A stretch of 64,000 bases of DNA from JBDSLU01 sp963844435 (GCA_963844435.1 CAWJOG010000002.1:372001-436000), one strand, 5' to 3'; positions 45,567 to 54,666 are shown, counted from the stretch's first letter. The notes: generated from the sequence alone by a model not told the origin. Numbers and translations are program-made.

Positions 45567-46706
45567 TCAGGCCGACGCGGCGCGTGACGCGGAATCGGGG
45601 CTGGTAGCGGACTCGGCTGGCGCCGCGGCCGGCTGCGCCGTTGCGCCGGTGGCGATGACCTCGTGCACGAAGCGCAGCTTCTCGATCGCGGGCTGCGAGA
45701 GCACGAACGGATAGGCGTCCGGAACGCCGAGGCCGCGATTGAGGTTGTTGAGCACGTAGGTCAGCGGGAACCAGCTGGCCATCAGCCGATCGAAGGCGGC
45801 GTCCGGCGAGCCCGCCGCCGCCGGCACGCGGGCCAGCGCCGGCTCGTCGCGGCGCCGCGGCTGGATCGACACGCCGCACGCCGCCGCCGTCTCCAGCGTG
45901 TCGGTCATGTGCAGGTAGTGCGCCCACGTCTCGGCCCAGTCCTCCCATGGATGCGAGGTCGCGTACGTGGTCACGAAGCGGGACTGCCAGTCGGCGGGTG
46001 CCCCGTTCTGGTAGTGCGCCTGCAGCGCCGCGCCGTAGTCGACGCGCTCGTCGCCGAACAGGTTGCGGAACGGCCCGAGCAAGCGGGTGCCGGCGATCAG
46101 CCGCTCCCAGTAGTAGTGGCCGACCTCGTGCCGGACATGGCCGAGCAGGGTGCGATAGGGCTCGTGCAGCTGCAGGCGCCGGCGTTCGCGCTCCGCGTCG
46201 TCAGCCTCGGCGAGGTTGATGGTGATGACGCCGCCAAGGTGCCCGGTCAACACGGGGCCGCTGGCCTGCGGCTGGTCCGCCAGGAACTCGAACGCGAGTC
46301 CGTGGACGGGATCGTCGACGCGGTCGGCGACCGGCAACCGCAGCTGCAACAGGCTGTAGACGAGGCGCCGCTTGGCAACCTCGAGCTTGTACCAGGCCTC
46401 GCGCTGCCAGAGGATCGACGGATCGGGGATGGCGCGGGTCAGCCGGCACGACGAGCACAGCGGCGACGGATCGTCGGCCGGGATCGCCCAGTTGCAGACG
46501 TTGTGCGTGGTGTAGTTCGCGCACAGCCGATAGCCGAACGGCGAGGCCCCGGCCAGCGGCGAGACCCAGGTCCCCGGGGTCCCGGGATCGAGTGACCCGA
46601 TCTCGGCGATGTCGGGCAGGAAGGCGAGCTGCCGTCCGCAGCTCACACAGCTGTGGTTTTCGAAGAAGACCAGATGGTCGCAGTGGTCGCAGTGAAAGAT
46701 CCGCAT
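45567..46706 (-). CDS. Putative zinc-binding metallopeptidase with N-terminal zinc ribbon
   Basis: 379 residues from ATG 46706. An N-terminal zinc ribbon (MRIFHCDHCDHLVFFENHSCVSCGRQL) is followed by a second Cys cluster (LCANYTTHNVCNWAI, LCSSCRLTRAIPD). The peptidase motif is LLGHVRHEVGHYYWERL (HExxH) with the downstream Glu/Asp in FGDERVDYGAALQAHY and the third ligand region HPWEDWAETWAHYLHM. This is the family annotated as putative zinc-binding metallopeptidase (PF15887 type), cytoplasmic and of unknown substrate. The tail after residue 355 is Ala/Pro-rich. Confidence 0.9.
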   Translation of the reverse strand: MRIFHCDHCDHLVFFENHSCVSCGRQLAFLPDIAEIGSLDPGTPGTWVSPLAGASPFGYRLCANYTTHNVCNWAIPADDPSPLCSSCRLTRAIPDPSILWQREAWYKLEVAKRRLVYSLLQLRLPVADRVDDPVHGLAFEFLADQPQASGPVLTGHLGGVITINLAEADDAERERRRLQLHEPYRTLLGHVRHEVGHYYWERLIAGTRLLGPFRNLFGDERVDYGAALQAHYQNGAPADWQSRFVTTYATSHPWEDWAETWAHYLHMTDTLETAAACGVSIQPRRRDEPALARVPAAAGSPDAAFDRLMASWFPLTYVLNNLNRGLGVPDAYPFVLSQPAIEKLRFVHEVIATGATAQPAAAPAESATSPDSASRAASA

Positions 46707-46808
46707 CGCTCCGACCATTGTCGCGTATATCGTGTCCGCCATCGCGCGGCGGCTGGACCTCCCGGCGAATCCGCAATTCGCGTCCAACCGGACGACAGGA
46801 TGAACTGG

Positions 46809-47282
46809 TCAGCCGGCCACTCTCGCGAGTCGCGGCTTCTCTTTATGGCCCCCCACCGCGGCGAGGACCTCCAGGACGCCGATTCGCAACGGATCGCTGG
46901 CGGGAGCGAGCGCCGCATGCTTGACGATGTCGTCGAGCGACACGATCCCGAGCACGACGTCGCCGACGCCGAGCACGGGCAGCCGGTGGACGCCCCGCTC
47001 CTGCATCGTCATCAGCGCGACGAAGCAGTCATCTTCGGGCACGCACCCGGCGACCGGCTCGGTCATCACGTCCCGCGCCGTCAGCATCGCGGCCGTCGCG
47101 TTGCGTGTCCCGAGCGCAATGCAGATGTCCCGATCGGTTACGACGCCCACGGATTCGCCGCGCTCGTTCACCACCGGAACGATGCCGCAGTCGTGCGTCC
47201 ACATCGTTTCGACGACTGACGCAAGATTCGTTTCCGGCCCGCACGTCCTTGCAGGTTCGGTCATGATCTTCTTGACTTTCAC
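46809..47282 (-). CDS. Two-CBS-domain protein
   Basis: 157 residues from GTG 47282, which has GGAGG six to seven bases upstream; no ATG fits. Two CBS motifs are visible: KVKKIMTEPARTCGPETNLASVVETMWTHDCGIVPVVN with GESVGVVTDRDICIAL, then TARDVMTEPVAGCVPEDDCFVALMTMQERGVHRLPVL with VLGIVSLDDIV. Such stand-alone CBS pairs bind adenine nucleotides and serve as energy sensors. The neighbouring stress proteins fit that role. Confidence 0.92.
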   Translation of the reverse strand: MKVKKIMTEPARTCGPETNLASVVETMWTHDCGIVPVVNERGESVGVVTDRDICIALGTRNATAAMLTARDVMTEPVAGCVPEDDCFVALMTMQERGVHRLPVLGVGDVVLGIVSLDDIVKHAALAPASDPLRIGVLEVLAAVGGHKEKPRLARVAG

Positions 47283-47505
47283 GACATGCCTCCATGTGGA
47301 CGGGCTGCAAGCCACAGGCCGGCGCCCGCACGGGGCGATTCCTCTGGCGCCGCGGCTGGCAGCGTGGATTCGTTCACACCAAGCGCGAGATTTCTCCCTC
47401 GCCAATTGTCCGAGCCAGACGGCGAATGCTGTCTGGCCCGGCACCGCTATTGCGTAGTTCCGATGAGCGCAGCGGCTGACGCCGCTTGTTGCCCGGAGGG
47501 ACGCC

Positions 47506-48032
47506 ATGACTCTTGCGCGCCGGTTCTACGGATCGCTCGTTTGGACGCCGCGACTTATGAGGACGTGGAGGCCGACGCTTCGGCGTCGCCACAGGCGCTG
47601 GCGATTGTGCTGGGTTTCGGCGCAGCCGCGGCGATTGGTCTCGCTGGACCTGCGCCGGGCGTCGGGGCCATGGTCGGCGCTGCCTTGGCTTCGCTGGCGG
47701 GCTGGTTGTCGTGGGCGGCGATTGTCGCCTACCTCGGCATTCGCGTCTTTCCAGAACCCCAGACGCGCTCCGACGTCGGCGAACTGACACGAACCCTGGG
47801 GTTCAGCGCCACGCCCGGGCTGTTTCTGGTGCTGCTTGCCGTGCCGGTCGCCCGGCCGGTGACGTTCATCGTCGTGTCCGTGTGGATGCTGGCCGCCATG
47901 ATCGTCGCGGTACGCCAGGCGCTCGACTTCACGCACACGATGCGGGCCGTCGGCGTCTGCGTGGTCGGATGGGGTCTGGTGGCCGCGCTCGCGCTGGCCG
48001 CTGGGTTCGTGTTCGGATCACGCGTGTCGTGA
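47506..48032 (+). CDS. Yip1-family membrane protein; frameshift near 47530
   Basis: ATG 47506 has GGAGG five bases upstream and encodes MTLARRFY; one missing base near 47530 shifts to RIARLDAATYEDVEADASA, after which five hydrophobic segments follow (ALAIVLGFGAAAAIGLAG, LASLAGWLSWAAIVAYLGI, PGLFLVLLAVPVARPVTFIVVSVWML, TMRAVGVCVVGWGLVAALAL). This is the bacterial Yip1 family, short members of about 175 residues. Function unknown. The end overlaps the convergent APH-kinase gene by 15 bp. Confidence 0.78.
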
Positions 48033-49562
48033 CCGCGCGGCGAGCCGCCGCGCCGCCTCGAGCACGTCAGGAACCGATGTCGAGGCATCCACTCTCCGCC
48101 ACGTCAGTGGTCCTGGATCGTCGCGCATCTGTTGGCGAACGACGCACGCATCGGCATCGGACGCATCGCCCACACGCCCCGCCACCCGGGCCAGCAGGGT
48201 ATCCAGCGGCGCGTCCAGCCAGAGCCCGACGAACGGAACTGCGGCCGCACGGGCCGCGTGCTCGATGGCGGCGCGGTCGGCGGCCTGGAAGAAGGTCGCG
48301 TCGGCGACAACCGCATGGCCTGCCTTCAGTATTCGCCCCGCGCGTTCGGCCATGCTGCCGTAGACGCGGGCGGTGATCTCCGGAGCATAGCCGCCAGCAT
48401 CGATCCGGTCCCGCGACGGCACCCCGAGCAAGGCCTTCCTGAGCTCATCGCTGCGCAAGACGATTGCGCCGGGGGCGGCGCCGATATCAGCCGCGAGGGT
48501 CCGGGCCAGTGTCGATTTCCCTGTCCCGGAGCGCCCCCCGATGGCCAAGAGGACTGGGCCGGCCGGCTCGAGAAAGGCCGCAGACATCGACAAGTACTCA
48601 CGCGCGAGCATCTCGAGTGCTTGCCGCTCGTTGGCCTGCGTCTGGAGGCCCGCACCGGTAGCGCTGGTCTTGGCGCGAACCGCCGCCCGGCACGAGAGGA
48701 AGAGAGGCACCAGGGCGAGCGCCTCATGGTCGAGCGTCTCAGTCATGTAGCGGCCAAGCAGCACGTTTGCGTGCTGCCGAAGACCGCGCCGCCACAGATC
48801 CATCACGAGGAAGGCCAGATCGTAGAGCACGTCGCCGCACGCGATCGCGTCGTTGAACTCGATGGCGTCGAAGGGTGTGGGCTCTCCGGCGAGCAGCACG
48901 ATGTTGCGCAGGTGGAGATCGCCGTGGCATTGGCGCACGAAGCCGGCCTCGCGGCGGCGGTCGAGGAGGGGCGCCTGGCGTGCGAGCTCGGCCAGCGCGG
49001 CAGCGGTCAGTGCCGACGCGGCCCCAGTCGGAAGGATGTCGCGACCAGGCCCAGCGAACCCAAGCGCATTACCGTCGATCACCCAGCGAAGGCCGGCGGC
49101 GCCGCCCTGATCCGGCCGCCGCTCGGCGCCCGCGTGGAAGCGAGCCACGGACACGGCCAGGCGCTCGGCCATGTCGACGGTCAGTGCACCGCGTGCGGCG
49201 ACACGGTCGAGAAGCGCCTCCTGATCGAAGCGCACCATGTCGACGCACCAGTCGATCGGCTCTCCGACGCCGTCAATCGCCAGCATTCCGTCAGGCTCGC
49301 GTGTCACGGCCGCGACTCCGCGATAGATCCCAGGCGCCACGCGGCGGTTGATCTCGACCTCGCGGGCACAGGCGTCGTGTCGTAACGCGGCGGACGAGAA
49401 GTCGAGATAGTCGAAGCGAACCGCTCGCTTCAGCTTGAGCGCGCGCCGCCCAGCGAGGAAGACGATGGCGCTATGCGTGTCGATGCGATCGACGGCCGCG
49501 CCGCCGTGCGCGGTCGGCGAACCGAGGAAGTCGATGACGGCGCGCTGAGTCTCAGGTGACAC
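48018..49562 (-). CDS. Bifunctional aminoglycoside phosphotransferase-like / AAA P-loop kinase protein
   Basis: 514 residues. The N-terminal kinase-like half contains ALKLKRAVRFDYLDFSS, REVEINRRVAPGIYRGV, the catalytic loop FVRQCHGDLHLRNIVLLAG and FDAIEFNDAIACGDVLYDLAF. The C-terminal half is a P-loop kinase with Walker A AIGGRSGTGKSTLARTLA and the lid region LRSDELRKALLGV. Genes with this layout are common near universal stress proteins and CBS proteins; the substrate is not known, and no antibiotic resistance should be inferred. It ends convergently with the Yip1 gene. Confidence 0.9.
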   Translation of the reverse strand: MSPETQRAVIDFLGSPTAHGGAAVDRIDTHSAIVFLAGRRALKLKRAVRFDYLDFSSAALRHDACAREVEINRRVAPGIYRGVAAVTREPDGMLAIDGVGEPIDWCVDMVRFDQEALLDRVAARGALTVDMAERLAVSVARFHAGAERRPDQGGAAGLRWVIDGNALGFAGPGRDILPTGAASALTAAALAELARQAPLLDRRREAGFVRQCHGDLHLRNIVLLAGEPTPFDAIEFNDAIACGDVLYDLAFLVMDLWRRGLRQHANVLLGRYMTETLDHEALALVPLFLSCRAAVRAKTSATGAGLQTQANERQALEMLAREYLSMSAAFLEPAGPVLLAIGGRSGTGKSTLARTLAADIGAAPGAIVLRSDELRKALLGVPSRDRIDAGGYAPEITARVYGSMAERAGRILKAGHAVVADATFFQAADRAAIEHAARAAAVPFVGLWLDAPLDTLLARVAGRVGDASDADACVVRQQMRDDPGPLTWRRVDASTSVPDVLEAARRLAARSRHA

Positions 49563-49593
49563 GACACACGTCCCTTCCGCGGATGTCGTGGCC

Positions 49594-50130
49594 TCAGCGC
49601 GCCGTTCGCGCCACCGGCGTGGCCATCCGGGCTCCTCCGCGCGAAGCGACCGGGTTGGCCTTCCTTCGGCCCACTCCTGTTCGCCTCGTGGACCTCGGGC
49701 GCGTCGGCTCGGCAGCAGGCACGGGCGCCTGGAGCATCAACACGGCGCATGGCGCCAAGTGTGCCAGCTGGTAACAGACACTGCCCAGCGGCGCGGGCGG
49801 CGCTCCATGCGATACGACGATGAGATCGGCGTCTCGTTCGCGGGCAATCCGGTCGATCTCCCGCGCGGGGTCGCCCATGGCGACGAGGCACGGCATGTCG
49901 ATGTGCCGCTCGCGCGCGAACCACGAGCTCAGGTCGCGCATCCGCGCCGCGGCATCCGCTCTCAGGCGGTCGTAGAAGCCGCCCACTTCGCCGTCGCTGA
50001 CGCCGTCGATCGGTCGAATCACGTGCACGATCAGGATCTCGCCGTCGCTGTGGCGCAATTCGCAGGCGGCACGGAGCGACAGTCGCGTCGCATCAGTCAG
50101 ATCGGTCGCCACGATGATGCGCCCAAACAT
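49594..50130 (-). CDS. Universal stress protein, UspA-like
   Basis: 178 residues. MFGRIIVATDLTDATRLSLRAA, ILIVHVIRPIDG, and DADLIVVSHGAPPAPLGSVCYQLAHLAPCAVLML define the fold, but the G-2x-G-9x-G(S/T) nucleotide loop is degenerate, so ATP binding is doubtful. The last 40 residues are basic and Pro-rich and may come from a wrong frame near the end. It is divergent from a second USP gene, with about 310 bp between. Confidence 0.85.
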   Translation of the reverse strand: MFGRIIVATDLTDATRLSLRAACELRHSDGEILIVHVIRPIDGVSDGEVGGFYDRLRADAAARMRDLSSWFARERHIDMPCLVAMGDPAREIDRIARERDADLIVVSHGAPPAPLGSVCYQLAHLAPCAVLMLQAPVPAAEPTRPRSTRRTGVGRRKANPVASRGGARMATPVARTAR

Positions 50131-50443
50131 GAGAACCTCCGGACGGCCCGCCGGGCCAATTGCCTGTCACGACGTTCAACTGCGTCGCCCACACTGGAAT
50201 CTCGTGCGAGATCCGTGCCGGCCGCCGGCCGTCGGGACAATGAACCGGACCTTCACGACCAAGACACGCGGACTGAGCGAACAATTCCCCATCCCGATCG
50301 GAATATCTCCACCGCGGCGGCGCGGGTTTCCCTGCGGCCGCGCGCGCCACGAATCGAGGTCGCCCGGCACGCCTCCTGCAAATGTGGGCAGCGACAACAG
50401 TCCCGATCAAGGGCTGCCCTCGATCGCTTCCAGGAAGGTCGCC
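50131..50443. other. Divergent intergenic region between two universal stress protein genes
   Basis: No gene seen. The left end has the ribosome site of the minus-strand USP, and AGGAAGGT (50432-50439) serves the plus-strand USP. No clear -10/-35 pair, binding dyad or RNA structure was recognised. Confidence 0.4.
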
Positions 50444-50941
50444 ATGGCCAGCTTTCACACAATCGTCGCCGCAGTGGATTTCAGCGACATCTCTGGCGAG
50501 GTGTTCGAGACCGCGCGAAATATGGCGCGTCTCTATCACGCCAGACTCCATGTGATCCACGCAGTCGGAGATCCCTTCCGTTCCATGTTGGCCGTCGAAA
50601 GTACCGGCCTCGACCTGCCAGCCGTGGTCCGTCAGTGGACCGAAGCCGCGCAGAAGCAGCTGGCGATTCTCGCCGAGGCGCATCCGATCGAGCCGGCCCT
50701 GCTCACGACCGCCGTCCCCTCGGGCCCGCCGGCCCAGGCCATTGTCAAGTACGCCGAAGAACAGCAGGCGGACCTGATTGTGATCGGCTCGCACGGCCGC
50801 GGCGCGGTCAGTCGCCTGCTGCTTGGCAGCGTCGCTGAACGAGTCCTGCATCTTGCGGGGCGTCCGGTGCTCGTCGTATCCCACCGTGCCCGACACCTCA
50901 CGTCGTTCGAAGTCAATGCCGCCGCAGGCGTGGGCGCGTAG
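50444..50941 (+). CDS. Universal stress protein, UspA family
   Basis: 165 residues from ATG 50444 with AGGAAGG upstream. MASFHTIVAAVDFSDISGEV, LHVIHAVGDPF and the complete ATP-binding loop QADLIVIGSHGRGAVSRLLLGSVAERVLHLAGRPVLVV identify an ATP-binding USP. It is followed after 14 bp by the HPF-like gene, so the two are probably co-transcribed under stationary-phase or low-oxygen conditions. Confidence 0.94.
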   Translation: MASFHTIVAAVDFSDISGEVFETARNMARLYHARLHVIHAVGDPFRSMLAVESTGLDLPAVVRQWTEAAQKQLAILAEAHPIEPALLTTAVPSGPPAQAIVKYAEEQQADLIVIGSHGRGAVSRLLLGSVAERVLHLAGRPVLVVSHRARHLTSFEVNAAAGVGA

Positions 50942-50955
50942 GGGCGGAGCCAATC

Positions 50956-51171
50956 ATGCCCATCCCCGTCCACGTCACATTCAAGGGACTCGCGCCGCAC
51001 TCCGACGTCGAGTCCCTGATCCACCAGGAAATCGCCGGCCTGGCGAACCGCTACGACCGAATCGTCGACTGCCGCATCCGCATCGAGGTTCCCCACCGGC
51101 ACCACACTGCGGGGAATCCCGTGCATGTGCTGATCGAGCTCGCGGTGCCCAAGGGGATCGAGCGTGCGTGA
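50956..51171 (+). CDS. Short HPF/RaiA-like ribosome hibernation protein
   Basis: 71 residues: MPIPVHVTFKGLAPHSDVESLI, HQEIAGLANRYDRIVDCRIR, IEVPHRHHTAGNPVHVLIELAVPKG. This is the first two-thirds of the sigma-54-modulation/HPF fold, but the final helix (about 25-30 residues) is missing, because a stop follows GIERA. It may be a short family variant or truncated by an indel near 51165. It lies in a stress-related group after the USP gene. Confidence 0.75.
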   Translation: MPIPVHVTFKGLAPHSDVESLIHQEIAGLANRYDRIVDCRIRIEVPHRHHTAGNPVHVLIELAVPKGIERA

Positions 51172-51223
51172 CTCGGTCCACGAGCCGGTCGGCGTCATCG
51201 ACGAGCTCGGCGAAGGCGGATCG

Positions 51224-51766
51224 TCACGGCTGCGCCGCCGCGGCACGGGCCGCGATCTCAGCCTGCAGCCGCTCGATCATCCGGTCCGCTTCGCGCCTCA
51301 GCAGGTGCGTCAACACGAACTCGGGCACATCGAAGCCTGGCTCGACGAGCAGCTCATATCCGATCAGCGTGTGTCCGTCCTGTTCGCGCAGGGTCCACTG
51401 CCCTTCGTACCGGAGGAAGCTCTCGCCGCTGCGATCGCGGAACCGGATGTTCACCGGCGCTTCCTGCACCTCGAGCACGAGACGGATCTGCTTGGGGAAC
51501 AACAGCACGCGCGCCACTGCTTCCTCCTCGATCACCGCTCGGTCGGCGCCCCGCTCGAGAACGCGGCTGCTGCGGACGTCGGGCATGAAGCGAGGAATCC
51601 GCTCGTAGTCGGTCAACACGGCGTGCGCGACCGCCAGCGGCTGCGGCGTCGCGAAGGTGGCCCAGACGTGGTAGACGCCGCGCTCGCGGCGCACGCTCAC
51701 CGGGAACCTCGCTGCGTCCATTGGGCCATGCGCATTCACGATGCCAGCGAGAGAGGCAACTGTCAT
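51224..51766 (-). CDS. SRPBCC/polyketide cyclase-dehydrase family protein
   Basis: 180 residues from ATG 51766. Core segments are HVWATFATPQPLAVAHAVLTDYERIPRFMPDVRSSRVLER, LLFPKQIRLVLEVQEAP, RFRDRSGESFLRYEGQW and LIGYELLVEPGFDVPEFVLTHLLRREADRMIERLQAEI, matching the ligand-binding START/coenzyme-Q-binding fold. Signal-like residues before the domain (TVASLAGIVNAHG) hint at export, but the start is not certain. Role unknown. Confidence 0.8.
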   Translation of the reverse strand: MTVASLAGIVNAHGPMDAARFPVSVRRERGVYHVWATFATPQPLAVAHAVLTDYERIPRFMPDVRSSRVLERGADRAVIEEEAVARVLLFPKQIRLVLEVQEAPVNIRFRDRSGESFLRYEGQWTLREQDGHTLIGYELLVEPGFDVPEFVLTHLLRREADRMIERLQAEIAARAAAAQP

Positions 51767-51829
51767 GCCGGCCGCAACGATGCGCGTGTGGTGACGGTCA
51801 GTGCGACGGAATTGGCGGACGAGCAGGCC

Positions 51830-52231
51830 ATGGTCCAACCCCAGGCCTACGCGAAGTTTTCCGCGGCAGCGCTGAAAATCCCGCGCGCGGAGGCGCCGTC
51901 GCTCGTTCTCGATCGATGCTCCAGCGCTGCGCACGCTGGCACGGATGGTGCCCTTGCGACCAGACGAGGGGGCCCCGTGTTCACCCATGCGTATGACGTC
52001 CTGGCGCCTGATCCACCGACGTCGCTCGATGTCCAGGTGACCCGCGACGCAAAGAGCGGCTGGCGGATCAACGCCCTTTGCGACGGTCGTGTCGTCGCCA
52101 CGCGCCACGCTGATGACTGGCACCGCGTCGAACGCGTGCGCCGCGCGCTGGCGGCGGGGCTCACGTCCGCATTCGAACACGAGCGCTGGCTCGTAGCCGC
52201 CAAGGCGGCAGCAATGACAGAGACGAGGTGA
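51830..52231 (+). CDS. Hypothetical protein
   Basis: 133 residues beginning MVQPQAYAKFSAAALKIPRA. The second half (THAYDVLAPDPPTSLDVQVTRDAKSGWRINALCDGRVVATRHADDWHRVERVRRALAAGLTS) has balanced, coding-like composition and predicted strands and helices. No family recognised. It lies four bases before the metallophosphoesterase gene, possibly in the same operon, and may continue upstream in the same frame. Confidence 0.45.
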   Translation: MVQPQAYAKFSAAALKIPRAEAPSLVLDRCSSAAHAGTDGALATRRGGPVFTHAYDVLAPDPPTSLDVQVTRDAKSGWRINALCDGRVVATRHADDWHRVERVRRALAAGLTSAFEHERWLVAAKAAAMTETR

Positions 52232-52235
52232 TGTC

Positions 52236-53096
52236 GTGCGCCCATCGATTGCTGTCTTCGCGCTGACGGCCTCAGTCGCGGCATGGCCCGCGGCGACGTG
52301 GCTGGACGCCGGTGCCGACGAGATCGTTCGGTTCGCCGTCATCGGCGACAACGGCACCGGCAAGACGCCGCAGTACGAAGTCGGCGCGCGGCTCGCCGAC
52401 GCACGGGCAGGGTTTCCGTTCGAGTTCGTGATCATGGTCGGCGACAACCTGTACGGCAGTCAGGCACCCGCGGACTTCGTGGACAAGTTCGAGCAACCCT
52501 ACGCGCCGCTGCTGCAGGCCGGCGTGGCGTTCTACGCCGCGCTCGGCAACCATGACAAGCCGGCCAACCGCAACTACCCGCTCTTCAACATGGGCGGCGA
52601 GCGCTACTACACCTTCGTCAAAGGCCCGGTCCGCTTCGTGGTCCTCGACACGAACCTCATGGACCGCGCCCAGCTCGGCTGGATCGAAGCGACGCTGCAG
52701 GCGGCAAACGAGCCTTGGAAGGTCGTCTACTTCCATCATCCGCTCTACTCCGACGGCGATCGACACGGCTCCGCCCTGGAGCTGCGCGCGGTGGTCGAGC
52801 CGCTGCTGGTCCGCTATGGCGTGAACGTCGTCTTCTCCGGGCACGAGCACTTCTACCAGCGCATCAAGCCGCAGCAGGGCATCACCTACTTCATCGAAGG
52901 ATCCAGCGGGCAGCTGCGGAGGGGCGGCGTGACGCCAACGGCGATGTCGGCCGCAGCCTTCGCCGAAGACCGGACCTTCATGCTCGTCGAGATCGCCGGC
53001 AACCGGTTCACGTTTCAGGCCATCACGCTGGACGGCCGCATCGTCGATCACGGCGAGTTGCCGCGCGCCGCCGAACGCCCACGGAGTCCGTCATGA
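52236..53096 (+). CDS. Secreted metallophosphoesterase
   Basis: 286 residues. GTG start with GAGG upstream; signal segment SIAVFALTASVAAWPAATWLDA. The metallophosphatase motifs are all present: FAVIGDNGTGK, VIMVGDNLYGS, YAALGNHDKPAN, VVYFHHPLYSDGDRHGS and NVVFSGHEHFYQRIKP. It belongs to the purple-acid-phosphatase-like calcineurin superfamily and should act in the periplasm on phosphate esters. Its stop overlaps the NhaA-like start as ATGA. Confidence 0.92.
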   Translation: MRPSIAVFALTASVAAWPAATWLDAGADEIVRFAVIGDNGTGKTPQYEVGARLADARAGFPFEFVIMVGDNLYGSQAPADFVDKFEQPYAPLLQAGVAFYAALGNHDKPANRNYPLFNMGGERYYTFVKGPVRFVVLDTNLMDRAQLGWIEATLQAANEPWKVVYFHHPLYSDGDRHGSALELRAVVEPLLVRYGVNVVFSGHEHFYQRIKPQQGITYFIEGSSGQLRRGGVTPTAMSAAAFAEDRTFMLVEIAGNRFTFQAITLDGRIVDHGELPRAAERPRSPS

Positions 53097-54271
53097 GAAC
53101 CCACGCCTCGTCGCACCCCGTCATGTCGACCATCACGGGCGGGCAGCCGTCGCTCGCCGGAGTCCTCCGCTTCCTCAACGACCGCTTCCTCTGGCTGCCG
53201 ATCGGCGCGCTCGTCGCGGTGATCTGGGCCAACGTCGATCCGGCTCCGTACTTCGCCCTCGCACACCGGCTCGCCTTCCCCGTCAACGAGATCGGCATGG
53301 CGCTGTTCCTCGGGCTGATTGCCCACGAGGCGCTCGACGCCATCGGGCCGGGCGGCGCCCTGCGGCACTGGCGGTACTGGGGCGTGCCGCTGGTCGCCGC
53401 GGCCGGTAGCGTCGCCGGAGCCGCGTTCGCCTTTCTCGCCTGCGTGACGTGGGCAGGGGAAGAGGTGCTGGCGCAGGCCTGGCCGGTCGCCGCGGCGGTG
53501 GACATCGCCGCCGGCTACTACGTGCTCCGGTTGATCTACCGGCGCGGCAGCCAGGCGTTCCCGTTCCTGCTGGTGAGCGGCATCGCCGCCAACACCGTCG
53601 GCCTGGTGGTGCTCGCGTTGTGGCCGGCGTTCACGCCGGAACACGTGACCGGTGCCGTGCTCGTCCTGGCCGCCCTGGGTGTCGCCGCGGCGCTGCGTGC
53701 CGCCGGGCTTCGCCGCTCGTGGCCGTTCCTCATCTTTGCCGGCAGCCTTTCGTGGTGGGGGTTCCACCTGGCGGGCGTGCATCCGGCGCTGGCGCTGGTA
53801 CCCATCGTGCCGCTGCTGCCGCATTCGCGGCACCTGCTGGAGCCGTTCGCGGAGCGGCCGGCCGCGACCGCGCGGCAGGAGGAGCCGTGGGTCACGGTGG
53901 TGCAGGTCGTGCTGTTCTTCTTCGGCCTGGTGAACGGCGGCGCGATGCTGCGCGGCTACGACACCGGCACCTGGGCGGTCCTGCTGGGTGCGCTCCTCGG
54001 CCGGCCTGTCGGGATGGTTGGCGCGGTGGCGCTCGGCCGCCTCGCCGGTCTGCGTCTGCCGACGTCGATCGCCTGGCACGATCTGGTGGTGATCGCATTG
54101 GCGATGTCGAGCGGGTTCACGTTCGCGCTGTTCACCGCCTCGACGCTGCTGCCCGTCGGCGGCGTGTTGACGCAGATTCGCGTCGGCGCGCTCGCCACGG
54201 CGGTCGGCGCGGCCATCACCTACGGTGTCGCCCGCGGGCTGCGTGCCGGCCGCTTCGCGGCGTCGCACTGA
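53093..54271 (+). CDS. NhaA-like antiporter family protein lacking the Asp pair
   Basis: 392 residues, about eleven transmembrane helices. FLNDRFLWLPIGALVAVIWANVDP and GMALFLGLIAHEALDAIG resemble NhaA helices I-III. One Asp equivalent to Asp133 remains (AAAVDIAAGYYVLRL), but the VDD pair used for sodium and proton exchange is ANT here (SGIAANTVGLVVLALW). Translation is coupled to the metallophosphoesterase. It may transport something else or act as a non-exchanging homologue. Confidence 0.85.
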   Translation: MRTHASSHPVMSTITGGQPSLAGVLRFLNDRFLWLPIGALVAVIWANVDPAPYFALAHRLAFPVNEIGMALFLGLIAHEALDAIGPGGALRHWRYWGVPLVAAAGSVAGAAFAFLACVTWAGEEVLAQAWPVAAAVDIAAGYYVLRLIYRRGSQAFPFLLVSGIAANTVGLVVLALWPAFTPEHVTGAVLVLAALGVAAALRAAGLRRSWPFLIFAGSLSWWGFHLAGVHPALALVPIVPLLPHSRHLLEPFAERPAATARQEEPWVTVVQVVLFFFGLVNGGAMLRGYDTGTWAVLLGALLGRPVGMVGAVALGRLAGLRLPTSIAWHDLVVIALAMSSGFTFALFTASTLLPVGGVLTQIRVGALATAVGAAITYGVARGLRAGRFAASH

Positions 54272-54423
54272 GCAGCTGCCAGACGAAGGGGGCGGCAGAT
54301 ACCGCCAGCGAGATGAGATCTTCGTCGTCGTGAGGTAGTGGAGGATGTGCTCGCCGGAGGATCGAGCGAAGCGTGTCGGTGTGGGGTTGGCGCTTCGCTT
54401 GCTATGGCTCGTCGAGGAGGCAC

Positions 54424-54666
54424 ATGGTGGATCGGCGAATCGAGGCCGGCTACTGGCGCGACGTCATCGGGGCTGAGTACGACGCACTGCCCGGACTCAG
54501 TCTCACTGTGGCGCAAGCCATGCGCCTGTGGTCGATCGACGAGGACATTGCCCGTCGGGTGCTGGATTCCTACGTCGAGTCCGGCTATCTCACCCTGACC
54601 CCCGAAGCCCGCTACCGGCGAACCGACATCGGCATCGAAGCGGTCCGCGTGCGAGCTGCCCGCTGA
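54424..54666 (+). CDS. Small winged-helix-like hypothetical protein
   Basis: 80 residues with AGGAGG four bases before ATG 54424. Sequence WRDVIGAEYDALPGLSLTVAQAMRLWSIDEDIARRVLDSYVESGYLTLTPEARYRRTD looks like a single winged helix with a wing-like YLTLTPEARYRR. Similar short proteins sit near universal stress genes in Acidobacteriota. DNA binding is likely but unproven. Confidence 0.65.
   Translation: MVDRRIEAGYWRDVIGAEYDALPGLSLTVAQAMRLWSIDEDIARRVLDSYVESGYLTLTPEARYRRTDIGIEAVRVRAAR

Noticed and set aside
48018..49562. Aminoglycoside resistance gene
   Set aside because: The APH-like half belongs to the widespread fusion with a P-loop kinase found near stress genes; family membership does not indicate antibiotic modification.
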